A stretch of 8,202 nucleotides of DNA, from assembly GCA_023137005.1 (NCBI GenBank), contig JAGLQE010000241.1:1-8202 (forward strand), given 5' to 3'. A model generated the notes under the pieces. That model ran no database searches, was not told the origin of the DNA, and saw nothing but the letters and a program-made list of their open reading frames with translations. The translations under genes were made by a program, and so were the position numbers. Source of the stretch: Thermoplasmata archaeon (GTDB lineage: Archaea; Thermoplasmatota; Thermoplasmata; SG8-5; JAGLSY01). Below are positions 1 through 5,674 of this stretch, in pieces (the first letter of the stretch is position 1; each line of letters begins with the position of its first letter).

Positions 1-1203
1 GAGGAGGCCCTGGACGAGGGGATCGCCTTCGACGCATCATCCATTGAGGGGTATGCGACCATCGAAGAATCCGACCTCATCGCCAGACCGGACTTTGATT
101 CCTGGCGGATCTTGCCTTCCTCACTGGAAAAGAGGGTGACAGCCAGGTTGGATTGCAGGATATTCCACCCCGATGATACCAGGTATGCCGGAGACCCGAA
201 ATATGTTCTGGAAAGAATGATGACCAAGGCCAGTGATATGGGATATTCGGTTAATTTCGGACCGGAGTGCGAGTTCTTCCTTTTCAAGATGAAGGATGGC
301 CGCCCGACCACCTGCCCCAATGATACCGGGGGTTACTTCGATCTTTCGCCGAGGGATCTGGCTGAAAATGTGAGAGGCGATATCTCCGCGGTCCTTCAGG
401 AGATGGGATTCCAGGTCTACACCACTCATCACGAGGTTGCGGCGGGCCAGCATGAGATAAATTTTCAATATTCGGACCCCATGACCACGGCAGATCGGGT
501 CGTGACCCTCAAGTATGTGTCCAAGATAATCGCTCTCAGGAATGATCTCCACGCAACTTTCATGCCCAAGCCCATCTTCGGGGAGAATGGAACTGGCATG
601 CACACTCACATGTCCCTTGTCGGAAAGGATGGCAATGCCTTCAATGACCCGGATGACGAGAATGGATTAAGCCAGCTGGCATATAATTATATCGCAGGAT
701 TATTATATTATTCTAAAGAAATAAACCCCGTACTCAATTCCTGGGTCAATTCCTTCAAGAGATTGGTCCCGGGTTATGAGGCCCCGTGCTATATCGCCTG
801 GGCAACTCAGAATCGTTCCGCTCTCATCCGAATACCGGCCAAGAGAGGGGAGGGGACCCGTGTGGAGCTGAGGAACCCGGATCCCGCAGGAAGTCCCTAC
901 TTGCAGTTCGCGGTCATGTTGTCTGCGGGTCTGAAGGGCATCGAGAATAATATGGAGCCACCGGAACGTGTGGAGAGGGACATCTACAAGCTATCTCAGG
1001 CTGCGAGGGCGAAGTACAATATCGAATCCCTGCCAGACAATCTTGGGCACTCACTCACCTACATGGAGAAATCCGAGTTGATGCTTGAAACTCTTGGCCC
1101 GCATATCTTCAATAATTACCTGTATCTGAAGAGAAGGGAATGGGATGAGTATAGGACACAGGTTACAGACTGGGAGATCAACCAGTATCTTGGTGTATTG
1201 TAA
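1..1203 (+). CDS. glnA: Glutamine synthetase type I, 3' part (5' end outside the window)
   Basis: Makes glutamine from glutamate, ammonia and ATP in the cytoplasm; the family forms dodecamers. The frame is open from base 1, giving 400 residues, so by comparison with the ~444-residue family about 42 N-terminal residues are missing. Seen in order (window residue numbers): the SSIEGY segment (13-18), the metal-binding ECEFF (89-93), GQHEINF (149-155) with a metal-ligand glutamate, GENGTGMHTHMS (194-205) with the ATP/metal histidine, NRSALIRIP (271-279) and RVELRNPD (287-294). The C-terminal part reads like the short GSI-alpha form, without the tyrosine adenylylation loop of enterobacterial enzymes. 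The residue matching the feedback arginine of Bacillus GlnA (R62) is threonine here (T20). A TTG at 112 could be mistaken for the start, but conserved sequence continues upstream of it. Arginine codons are mostly AGG/AGA. It converges on the cysteine synthase gene. Confidence 0.96.
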   Translation, partial: EEALDEGIAFDASSIEGYATIEESDLIARPDFDSWRILPSSLEKRVTARLDCRIFHPDDTRYAGDPKYVLERMMTKASDMGYSVNFGPECEFFLFKMKDGRPTTCPNDTGGYFDLSPRDLAENVRGDISAVLQEMGFQVYTTHHEVAAGQHEINFQYSDPMTTADRVVTLKYVSKIIALRNDLHATFMPKPIFGENGTGMHTHMSLVGKDGNAFNDPDDENGLSQLAYNYIAGLLYYSKEINPVLNSWVNSFKRLVPGYEAPCYIAWATQNRSALIRIPAKRGEGTRVELRNPDPAGSPYLQFAVMLSAGLKGIENNMEPPERVERDIYKLSQAARAKYNIESLPDNLGHSLTYMEKSELMLETLGPHIFNNYLYLKRREWDEYRTQVTDWEINQYLGVL

Positions 1204-1222
1204 GCATTCGTATCTATGTGCG

Positions 1223-1247
1223 GCCAGCCGAACATTTCCCGGCTGGC
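1223..1247. terminator. Hairpin between convergent glnA and cysteine synthase genes
   Basis: A perfect 8-bp stem, GCCAGCCG (1223-1230) with CGGCTGGC (1240-1247), encloses a 9-nt loop. It sits 20 bp after the glnA stop and ends 2 bp before the stop codon of the opposing cysteine synthase gene, so it could end transcription from both sides. Neither side has a strong T-tract, so the terminator role is inferred from position and symmetry. Confidence 0.5.
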
Positions 1248-1248
1248 A

Positions 1249-2148
1249 TCATTCCCCAAATAAAGGTGTCGAAAGATATTTCTCCCCACCATCCGGGAAC
1301 AATGTGAGCACGATCCCATCACCTTTAGACCTTTCCAGTTCGCTGGTCACCTGCATGGCCGTGTGTAGTGCGGCTCCCGAGCTAATGCCCGCCAATATGC
1401 CTTCTTTCTTTGCCAGGAGCCTTGCCGCTCCAAAGGCCTCCTCCTCACCAACATAAACTGTTCGATCTATGAACTGGTCACTGTAAATGTCGGGAATTGC
1501 CTGAACCTCCAGGTTCTTGAGTCCTTGCAAGGCGTCATCCGGTTTGGGCTGAACTCCGATCACCTTGATATCTGGATAGGCCTCTTTCAGACGTTTTGAA
1601 AGCCCGGTTATTGTACCTCCAGTGCCAACTCCAATGACCAATACATCAATATGATCAAAATCAGCGATGATCTCATCCGCCGTGTATAGATAATGTGCCA
1701 ATGTATTGCATTCATTCCTGTATTGATCCAGCATGACCATATTCTCTTCTCTTACAGCCTTTTCCGCCCTCAGGATACTGCCATCCACTCCCTCTTCTTT
1801 AGGGGTGAGACGCAATTCTGCACCCAGCGCCCTGAGCATCTTGATCCTTTCCTGGCTCATATTCTCCGGCATGTAAAGGACCAGATGGTATCCACGCACA
1901 GCCGCGATCATGGCCAGTGCGATCCCTGTATTTCCACTGGTCGCCTCCACGATAGAGGAGCCAGGATCCAGAAGCCCATCTCGCTCCGCACAATTCACCA
2001 TCTCCAATGCCGCTCTATCCTTCACCGAGCCAGAGGGGTTGAAATCCTCCAGCTTGGCATATATCTCGACATTGCCATAATGCATATTTTTCAATCTCAC
2101 AACGGGCGTCGCACCCACAAGATCCAGCATACTCTCTACTACAACCAT
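1249..2148 (-). CDS. PLP-dependent cysteine synthase (CysK/CysM-like)
   Basis: Fold-type II PLP enzyme that replaces the activating group of O-acetyl- or O-phosphoserine with sulfide to make cysteine. The 299-residue length is typical. Seen: GATPVVRL (12-19); NPSGSVKDR (37-45) with the PLP lysine K43; the substrate-binding loop TSGNTG (70-75); the phosphate-binding glycine loop GVGTGGT (173-179); GISSGAA (254-260); and FPDGGEKYLST (284-294) near the C-terminus. The usual TGPEI after the asparagine loop reads TADEI (156-160), so the acyl donor is uncertain: O-acetylserine, O-phosphoserine, or serine in a cystathionine-beta-synthase-like reaction. The ATG at 2148 is preceded by GGGAG about 10 nt upstream, and residue 1 fits the family's N-terminus. 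It lies 196 bp downstream of a small hypothetical gene on the same strand and probably has its own promoter in that gap. Confidence 0.93.
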   Translation of the reverse strand: MVVVESMLDLVGATPVVRLKNMHYGNVEIYAKLEDFNPSGSVKDRAALEMVNCAERDGLLDPGSSIVEATSGNTGIALAMIAAVRGYHLVLYMPENMSQERIKMLRALGAELRLTPKEEGVDGSILRAEKAVREENMVMLDQYRNECNTLAHYLYTADEIIADFDHIDVLVIGVGTGGTITGLSKRLKEAYPDIKVIGVQPKPDDALQGLKNLEVQAIPDIYSDQFIDRTVYVGEEEAFGAARLLAKKEGILAGISSGAALHTAMQVTSELERSKGDGIVLTLFPDGGEKYLSTPLFGE

Positions 2149-2162
2149 AATTCACACTCTCC

Positions 2163-2235
2163 CAAAAATCTATGAGGAAGTTTACTCAATACAACATCCA
2201 GCACATTGGCTATTCATCTCAAAAATCTGTGAGAA
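2163..2235. repeat. Imperfect direct repeat upstream of the cysteine synthase gene
   Basis: CAAAAATCTATGAGGAA (2163-2179) and CAAAAATCTGTGAGAA (2220-2235) are near-identical and start 57 bp apart. The nearer copy abuts the likely ribosome-binding site of the cysteine synthase gene (complement of CTCCC, 2159-2163). A pair of similar sites in a promoter region suggests a regulator operator, but nothing identifies a regulator and the match may be chance. Confidence 0.3.
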
Positions 2236-2307
2236 TTGCCAACTGTCAGTCATTGAAGGGCAAAATAATGGTTTGGTATTAAAAACTATTCCCGAAGCTG
2301 ATTCACA

Positions 2308-2319
2308 TTCAATATTGAA
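2308..2319. promoter_or_regulatory. 12-bp palindrome between the small hypothetical and cysteine synthase genes
   Basis: TTCAATATTGAA is a perfect 12-bp palindrome, 26 bp after the stop of the small hypothetical gene and upstream of the cysteine synthase gene. It could be a dimeric repressor site. The surrounding DNA is AT-rich, so this is weak evidence. The rest of the 196-bp gap shows no convincing TATA box and no further gene. Confidence 0.22.
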
Positions 2320-2344
2320 CTCAAATACTCAATGTTCTGCCAGC

Positions 2345-2632
2345 TCAGACTATATCTGGCTCGCCTTCTTCCTCATCAAAAACCTCGGTCTCTAACCTGA
2401 AGGTCACATCCATGCCCTTGAGCAGCTCGTGAACCTTGTCGGCAAAGTAAACTGCCTCGTTCACAGTGGCATGGCTATCCCACTCATAGACGAAATCATA
2501 ATTGCCGGTGGTTGGCTTGAATCCGATATTGCTCAATCGGTCGGCTACTTCCGAGGGCTTTGCGCCCTCCGTGCTGAACATCATGGTCATGTAAGTCTTC
2601 ATGGGTATCAATATGGATATGTATCTGGGCAT
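2345..2632 (-). CDS. Small conserved-looking hypothetical protein, possible alpha/beta fold
   Basis: A 95-residue protein that I cannot assign to a named family with confidence. It has no signal peptide, membrane helix or cysteine. Alternating short hydrophobic and amphipathic stretches (beta around 12-19, helix 24-36, beta 45-50, helix 55-72, beta 75-82) suggest a ferredoxin-like alpha/beta domain of the ACT/Lrp ligand-domain size; this is inference. The tail is acidic (EEEGE, 87-91). The ATG at 2632 has no ribosome-binding site but has an AT-rich TATA-like element about 28-35 bp upstream, so a leaderless start is plausible. A second ATG at residue 11 would give an 85-residue protein that begins directly at the first predicted strand and is also credible. 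It is divergent from the carbonic anhydrase-like gene across 95 bp and lies upstream of cysteine synthase. Confidence 0.72.
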   Translation of the reverse strand: MPRYISILIPMKTYMTMMFSTEGAKPSEVADRLSNIGFKPTTGNYDFVYEWDSHATVNEAVYFADKVHELLKGMDVTFRLETEVFDEEEGEPDIV

Positions 2633-2659
2633 TATTAAATCTTTTCACTCATTTTTCAA

Positions 2660-2667
2660 TAATATGT
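2660..2667 (-). promoter_or_regulatory. Putative TATA box for the small hypothetical gene
   Basis: The minus strand reads ACATATTA, placed 28-35 bp upstream of the ATG at 2632. That distance suits a leaderless archaeal transcript starting at or near the start codon. The whole 2633-2705 stretch is AT-rich, so the exact box is uncertain. Confidence 0.35.
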
Positions 2668-2698
2668 AAGATTAACATATAGAAATATGGACAAAATG

Positions 2699-2705
2699 TT
2701 TTATT
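2699..2705 (+). promoter_or_regulatory. Putative TATA box for the gamma carbonic anhydrase-like gene
   Basis: TTTTATT lies 23-29 bp before the ATG at 2728, the spacing of an archaeal promoter driving a leaderless or nearly leaderless mRNA. A GGTGA at 2721-2725 resembles a Shine-Dalgarno site but sits only 2 nt from the ATG, too close to work normally. This favours leaderless initiation. Confidence 0.4.
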
Positions 2706-2727
2706 GCCCCCCTGCTTTAAGGTGAAT

Positions 2728-3228
2728 ATGAAGCCCAAGGTTCATGAATCATGTTATGTAGATCCAACCGCCGTGATAATCGGAGATGTGGAGATCGCAG
2801 AAGGATGCTCCATCTATGCCGGAGCGGTGATAAGGGCGGATCTGGCCACCATCAGAATAGGGCCGGGTTCCAATATTCAAGAAAATTGCGTCATCCATGT
2901 TTCCAGGAACTTCCCGGTCACCATCGGCAAGGATGTCTCACTCGGGCACTGCTGCATGGTGCACGGTGCCACCATTCACGATGAAACTATAATCGGGATA
3001 AATTCTGTGGTAATGAACGGGTCAGAGATCGGTGCGGGCTCCATTATTGGGGGCAATGCTTTCGTCAGAGAAGGAATGAAAATTCCAGATGGCAGTATGG
3101 TCCTGGGCGTGCCTGGCAAGATCATTCGATCAGGAGATGACGGCTTGCTGGAGAAGACCCGATTCAATGCCGAGACCTACCACATGCTGAGGGACGAGCA
3201 TCGGGCTGGCAAGCATGAGAGATATTGA
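2728..3228 (+). CDS. Gamma-class carbonic anhydrase / hexapeptide-repeat family protein (CamH/YrdA-like)
   Basis: A left-handed beta-helix trimer family whose founding member hydrates CO2 to bicarbonate. The 166-residue chain has hexapeptide repeats over about residues 10-130. The three metal histidines of Cam are present: H57 in VIHV, H74 in SLGHCC and H79 in MVHGA. The partner residues R37 and D39 (RAD) and Q51 are also seen. The acidic loop carrying the proton-shuttle glutamate of Methanosarcina Cam is absent, as is a signal peptide, which puts it with the cytoplasmic CamH/YrdA/PaaY-like subgroup; many of these have weak or unproven CO2 activity. A C-terminal helix (about 147-160) is typical. 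I chose the ATG at 2728: the upstream TTG (2704) would add eight residues unlike the family and would overlap the presumed promoter. The next gene begins 83 bp later and probably has its own promoter. Confidence 0.88.
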   Translation: MKPKVHESCYVDPTAVIIGDVEIAEGCSIYAGAVIRADLATIRIGPGSNIQENCVIHVSRNFPVTIGKDVSLGHCCMVHGATIHDETIIGINSVVMNGSEIGAGSIIGGNAFVREGMKIPDGSMVLGVPGKIIRSGDDGLLEKTRFNAETYHMLRDEHRAGKHERY

Positions 3229-3283
3229 GATATAATTTTACAGGCAGGCGCAAAGAGAGAAATACATCTAATTAAGGTAAATC

Positions 3284-3291
3284 CTTATCTA
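3284..3291 (+). promoter_or_regulatory. Putative TATA box for the zinc-ribbon membrane protein
   Basis: CTTATCTA lies 24-31 bp before the ATG at 3315, the right distance for a leaderless archaeal promoter. No Shine-Dalgarno sequence precedes either candidate start codon. The match to a TATA consensus is only moderate. Confidence 0.3.
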
Positions 3292-3311
3292 CAAGCTCTG
3301 TATCCGAGTAT

Positions 3312-4718
3312 GTGATGGAACTACCACCAGCCCTTGAAAGATTGAGCAAGATCAAGAACGGTATGTTGATAGCCGTGATCCTGGCCCTGATGATCAACTT
3401 GGCCCTGATGTCGGCAGTGTTCTTCACGGACATAGGAGCCAGCTCAATTGGCCCTTTCGCAATACTGATCACCTCGGTAGCCATTACTTTTTTGCTTTTC
3501 TACATCTTCGGCATGAGGGATTTCAAGTACATGCTGCTCTTTGGAATTTCTATATTTCTAATATCTGGGTCTCTCGTTTATATCATGGTGCTCAGCGACA
3601 CCTATGATCAACCAATCCCAGAGACGGGGCGATCCTCCATTGTGAGGAATTGGGGATTGGCAACAGCGGTCGAACTGGAAGATGGACGGTACACACCCAC
3701 TGACAGTTCCTATTGGTATTATCTTGAGCATGATGGAGAGGTAAGTCCTTACAAGGACCTGGCTGGCTCCACCTATATGTTCAATGTCACGATATATTCC
3801 AATGCTCCGGCCAATAGCAGTATCCTACAGGACCCGGATGTCAGAGTTTCCTATGCGCGAGAGCTGTGGTGGGACTCTCATGACGTGGACATGGTCGAGG
3901 TCAATTCATCGGATACAAATTATCTGGATGGCAAGGAATTTGAGGCAACAGCCGTGATAGATACAGAGGCCATTTACCATCACTGGTATGCACTTGTATT
4001 TGATGACACAAATACCATATCCAGCCTTAATACCACCTTTATTCGTGGACCGCTGGTCGGTGAGCAGTCCAGCCTATACGGCACATATGCCTGGGTCGGG
4101 GCACTCAATACCTTCTGCAATACGGGGATGCTCTTCTTCATCATTGTTCTACTATACTGGTGGATGGGCAAGGCCAAGGAGCAGAGGAAGCAGTGGGACT
4201 TTTCCGATGATGATAGGGACACCAGGGCATTCAAGAAGCCAGAGGCCGTGTTCTCTTGCACAAAATGCGGAGCCGATGTCACGGATGATGATGATAAATG
4301 TCCCAAATGTGGGGCATCATTTGAGGATGAGGACGATGATGATAACCCTAAAGATGGTGGATCAAATATCATTATAGTGGATCCAAGTGGATCTGACCTT
4401 GAGATAGTCGATCAAAAGGCCAAAGATGATGGTAAGGGCGAGAAAAAGGCCGAGTTCTCCTGCTCCAAATGTGGGGCAGATGTCTATGACTCGGATAAGA
4501 AATGCCGGGAATGTGGCGAGGCCATAGAGGGTGAGGAAGTCGCGGATTTCACATGCACCAGCTGTGGGGCCGATGCCTATGATTCTGATGATAAGTGTGC
4601 GACTTGCGGCGAACCATTTGAGGGTGAAATAGATAAGCATGCTTGCCCACACTGCAATAAGGAGATATCCGAGAAATTAAACTTCTGTCCGCATTGCGGG
4701 AAGTCCATATCTCGCTGA
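3312..4718 (+). CDS. Four-helix membrane protein with sequon-bearing outer domain and four cytoplasmic zinc ribbons
   Basis: A 468-residue protein of unknown function. Three helices (about 17-38, 46-66, 74-94) precede a soluble segment of ~165 residues (96-260) and a fourth helix (261-284). Basic residues flank the helices at 10-16, 69-72 and 287-293, placing both ends in the cytoplasm and 96-260 outside. All four N-x-S/T sequons (N158, N168, N198, N240) lie in that outer segment, consistent with archaeal N-glycosylation. The tail holds four zinc ribbons, C316/C319/C330/C333, C384/C387/C398/C401, C415/C418/C429/C432 and C445/C448/C459/C462, all spaced C-x2-C-x10-C-x2-C. Ribbons 2 and 3 are nearest in sequence (shared CGAD and YDSD), as if recently duplicated. 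The linkers are acidic (EDEDDDD, 338-344). GTG at 3312 or ATG at 3315 may start it, a one-residue difference. An outside sensor coupled to protein- or nucleic-acid-binding ribbons is a guess only. Confidence 0.9.
   Translation: MMELPPALERLSKIKNGMLIAVILALMINLALMSAVFFTDIGASSIGPFAILITSVAITFLLFYIFGMRDFKYMLLFGISIFLISGSLVYIMVLSDTYDQPIPETGRSSIVRNWGLATAVELEDGRYTPTDSSYWYYLEHDGEVSPYKDLAGSTYMFNVTIYSNAPANSSILQDPDVRVSYARELWWDSHDVDMVEVNSSDTNYLDGKEFEATAVIDTEAIYHHWYALVFDDTNTISSLNTTFIRGPLVGEQSSLYGTYAWVGALNTFCNTGMLFFIIVLLYWWMGKAKEQRKQWDFSDDDRDTRAFKKPEAVFSCTKCGADVTDDDDKCPKCGASFEDEDDDDNPKDGGSNIIIVDPSGSDLEIVDQKAKDDGKGEKKAEFSCSKCGADVYDSDKKCRECGEAIEGEEVADFTCTSCGADAYDSDDKCATCGEPFEGEIDKHACPHCNKEISEKLNFCPHCGKSISR
4257..4697 (+). 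repeat. Four-copy zinc-ribbon coding repeat
   Basis: Coding units at 4257-4310, 4461-4514, 4554-4607 and 4644-4697 each encode an 18-residue C-x2-C-x10-C-x2-C ribbon. Units 2 and 3 are the most alike at protein and DNA level. Unit 4 (CPHC...CPHC) is the most different and resembles the terminal ribbons common in archaeal multi-ribbon proteins. The long acidic linker between units 1 and 2 (about 150 bp) breaks the otherwise tight spacing. Confidence 0.85.
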
Positions 4719-4766
4719 CCTATCCCATAATGAATTCAATAAATATTATTTCAATGTGTAATGTAA

Positions 4767-4791
4767 TTGAGGGGCATCTTCTGCCCCTCAA
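4767..4791. terminator. Strong hairpin after the zinc-ribbon membrane protein gene
   Basis: A perfect 10-bp stem, TTGAGGGGCA (4767-4776) with TGCCCCTCAA (4782-4791), has a 5-nt loop. It lies in the gap between two convergent genes and is flanked by A/T-rich DNA, so it may end transcription from either side. CCCTCA (4785-4790) could instead pair with TGAGGG (4799-4804), giving an alternative, weaker stem. No long T-tract follows. Confidence 0.55.
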
Positions 4792-4805
4792 AGGAAAATG
4801 AGGGC

Positions 4806-4823
4806 TCCCCAACCTAAAGGGGA
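4806..4823. other. Short second hairpin in the convergent gap
   Basis: TCCCC (4806-4810) and GGGGA (4819-4823) form a 5-bp stem around an 8-nt loop, and are followed by the palindrome CCAATTGG (4828-4835). It stands between the two stronger hairpins. On its own it is weak. Confidence 0.3.
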
Positions 4824-4846
4824 AGAACCAATTGGATTCTTCTTGA

Positions 4847-4885
4847 ACAGTAATCGACCATTTAACGACAATGGATGATTACTGT
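4847..4885. other. Long two-part hairpin in the convergent gap, possible terminator or structured RNA
   Basis: ACAGTAATC (4847-4855) pairs perfectly with GATTACTGT (4877-4885). Inside it, after a 2x2 internal loop, CCATT (4858-4862) pairs with AATGG (4870-4874) around a 7-nt loop. The two collinear stems make one extended hairpin 42 bp beyond the stop of the minus-strand cysteine-rich gene. Together with the two hairpins to its left it fills a 208-bp gap (4719-4926) that holds no credible gene. Confidence 0.45.
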
Positions 4886-4926
4886 CGTTGCGGTATTGGG
4901 CTTAGAGATGATTCAATAAATTATGA

Positions 4927-5148
4927 TCACAGCTCGAAGTCCATACAGTTCTTTTCACCGATGCAGGAAAGTTTGCCAAGTTTCTCGCAGAAACCATCAG
5001 GCCTCATGTGGGAGCAGGTCTCGGGCTTGATCTTGGAGGGTTGCTGGCATTTATCTTTGATACATCCAAAGCCCTTGTATACTCCATCACATCGGCCATC
5101 AGTATCCAGGTAATCGCAATCGATGGTCATCTGCTGGATCTCGGTCAT
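4927..5148 (-). CDS. Small cysteine-rich protein with two copies of a four-cysteine module
   Basis: A 73-residue protein with eight cysteines, function unknown. They fall into two consecutive modules: C11-x8-C20-x8-C29-x4-C34 and C45-x8-C54-x7-C62-x5-C68. Both carry a D-G-x-C at the second cysteine and a C-I-[KG]-[DE] pattern at the third. There is no signal peptide or membrane helix, so zinc or iron-sulfur binding in the cytoplasm is the natural guess, but neither is proven by the spacing. The start codon overlaps the stop of the upstream cysteine-rich gene by 4 bp (ATGA). A GGTG-type ribosome-binding site (complement of CCACCCC, 5155-5161) lies upstream, so the two are one transcript and probably translationally coupled. 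The shared module suggests the pair arose by duplication. Confidence 0.78.
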   Translation of the reverse strand: MTEIQQMTIDCDYLDTDGRCDGVYKGFGCIKDKCQQPSKIKPETCSHMRPDGFCEKLGKLSCIGEKNCMDFEL

Positions 5149-5456
5149 GCCATGCCACCCCTGCGTTCAGCAAGGTGCTTCATGTAAATATCGGCATTGG
5201 CGCAGTGGCCGGTAAGGCACTCACCCTCGCCCGTACAGTGGAATCTCTTGTAGGTGCTACAATAAAGACCGAGCCATTTTTCCGTATCTGTTTGCGACAC
5301 AGTTGTAACGGTCATGGTGTTCGGCACCTGAGTTTCTTTCATCTTTCCATTGTCATTTGCAGGGCAGGTGTTCTCGTCCATGCAAAGAGGACTCTGGATA
5401 GAGCTATTGGCACATAATCCTCCGCGATAGTAATATTTACACATATGGCATCCCAT
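5145..5456 (-). CDS. Small cysteine-rich protein, first gene of the overlapping pair
   Basis: A 103-residue protein with nine cysteines, function unknown. Residues 6-31 form the same module as in the downstream protein (C6-x8-C15-x9-C25-x5-C31). After a serine/threonine-rich, cysteine-free linker (about 36-62) comes a shortened copy, C66-x7-C74-x5-C80, followed by C85. The segment CTGEGEC (74-80) closely matches CIGEKNC in the neighbour. An extra C3 makes an N-terminal CxxC with C6. No signal peptide or membrane helix is seen. The ATG at 5456 has no clear ribosome-binding site, but the minus strand has CATATATA exactly 25-32 bp upstream, so a leaderless mRNA is likely. The stop overlaps the start of the next gene by 4 bp. 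Metal binding is likely; electron transfer, metal storage or regulation cannot be told apart. Confidence 0.8.
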   Translation of the reverse strand: MGCHMCKYYYRGGLCANSSIQSPLCMDENTCPANDNGKMKETQVPNTMTVTTVSQTDTEKWLGLYCSTYKRFHCTGEGECLTGHCANADIYMKHLAERRGGMA

Positions 5457-5480
5457 TCCATAACTCTTGCGAGCTACACC

Positions 5481-5488
5481 TATATATG
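5481..5488 (-). promoter_or_regulatory. TATA box for the cysteine-rich gene pair
   Basis: The minus strand reads CATATATA, 25-32 bp before the ATG at 5456. This is the textbook archaeal distance if transcription starts at the start codon. A second AT-rich element (5497-5504) lies just upstream. This is the clearest archaeal promoter in the window. Confidence 0.55.
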
Positions 5489-5624
5489 AAAGAGAGAATA
5501 TAAATGTTTCTATTTGATTTTATTATTTTAATCATTTTATTAATTAAGATTTTATTAAATTAAATTATATAATAATAATCCGATTTAATATTTATTACAC
5601 CACATTCTCCCATAATAGATATGA

Positions 5625-5632
5625 TTATATAT
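5625..5632 (+). promoter_or_regulatory. Putative TATA box for the thiolase gene
   Basis: TTATATAT lies about 43-50 bp before the TTG start, which puts transcription near 5656-5660. That leaves a short leader just long enough to hold the ribosome-binding site at 5661-5669. The surrounding AT-richness lowers certainty. Confidence 0.42.
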
Positions 5633-5660
5633 TTTCCAGCTATCTGTGATGACTAATCTT

Positions 5661-5669
5661 AAAGGAGGG
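5661..5669 (+). promoter_or_regulatory. Strong ribosome-binding site that sets a TTG start for the thiolase
   Basis: AAAGGAGGG is a near-perfect Shine-Dalgarno sequence ending 5 nt before the TTG at 5675. No ATG is nearby, and the protein from this TTG begins exactly where thiolases do. This decides the start. Confidence 0.82.
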
Positions 5670-5674
5670 AGCAA

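Larger units (their letters stand above)
5457..5674. other. AT-rich divergent intergenic region
   Basis: This 218-bp gap separates the minus-strand cysteine-rich pair from the plus-strand thiolase. Its core, 5511-5580, has only four G or C bases in 70. ATTTTATTA occurs three times in it (starting at 5517, 5534 and 5549). The left edge carries the TATA box of the cysteine-rich pair and the right edge that of the thiolase. No reading frame of interest was seen. The low GC may simply be promoter DNA that melts easily. Confidence 0.6.

Noticed and set aside
112..1203. TTG at 112 as the start of glutamine synthetase
   Set aside because: The same frame is open to base 1 and encodes the conserved SSIEGY and EESD segments upstream of it, so the gene is cut by the window edge.
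2704..2727. TTG or GTG start giving a longer carbonic anhydrase-like protein
   Set aside because: The added residues do not resemble the family and would overlap the presumed TATA box; ATG at 2728 fits both.
3980..4377. Long open frames on both strands inside the zinc-ribbon gene (129-130 residues)
   Set aside because: They are shadows of the repetitive acidic and cysteine-rich coding sequence, with low-complexity translations (serine runs on the minus strand) and no own start signals.
4767..4885. tRNA or riboswitch in the hairpin-rich gap
   Set aside because: No cloverleaf, CCA-type acceptor or T-loop consensus is visible, and the gap is downstream of both flanking genes, not in a leader.
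4871..5113. Plus-strand frame of 80 residues opposite the cysteine-rich gene
   Set aside because: The opposing frame has a repeating cysteine pattern, a coupled start and an upstream partner; this one has none of these and starts inside a hairpin.
5511..5580. Replication origin or CRISPR leader in the AT-rich stretch
   Set aside because: There are only short A/T-rich near-repeats, no ORB-like or DnaA-box elements, no spacer array and no replication or cas gene nearby.
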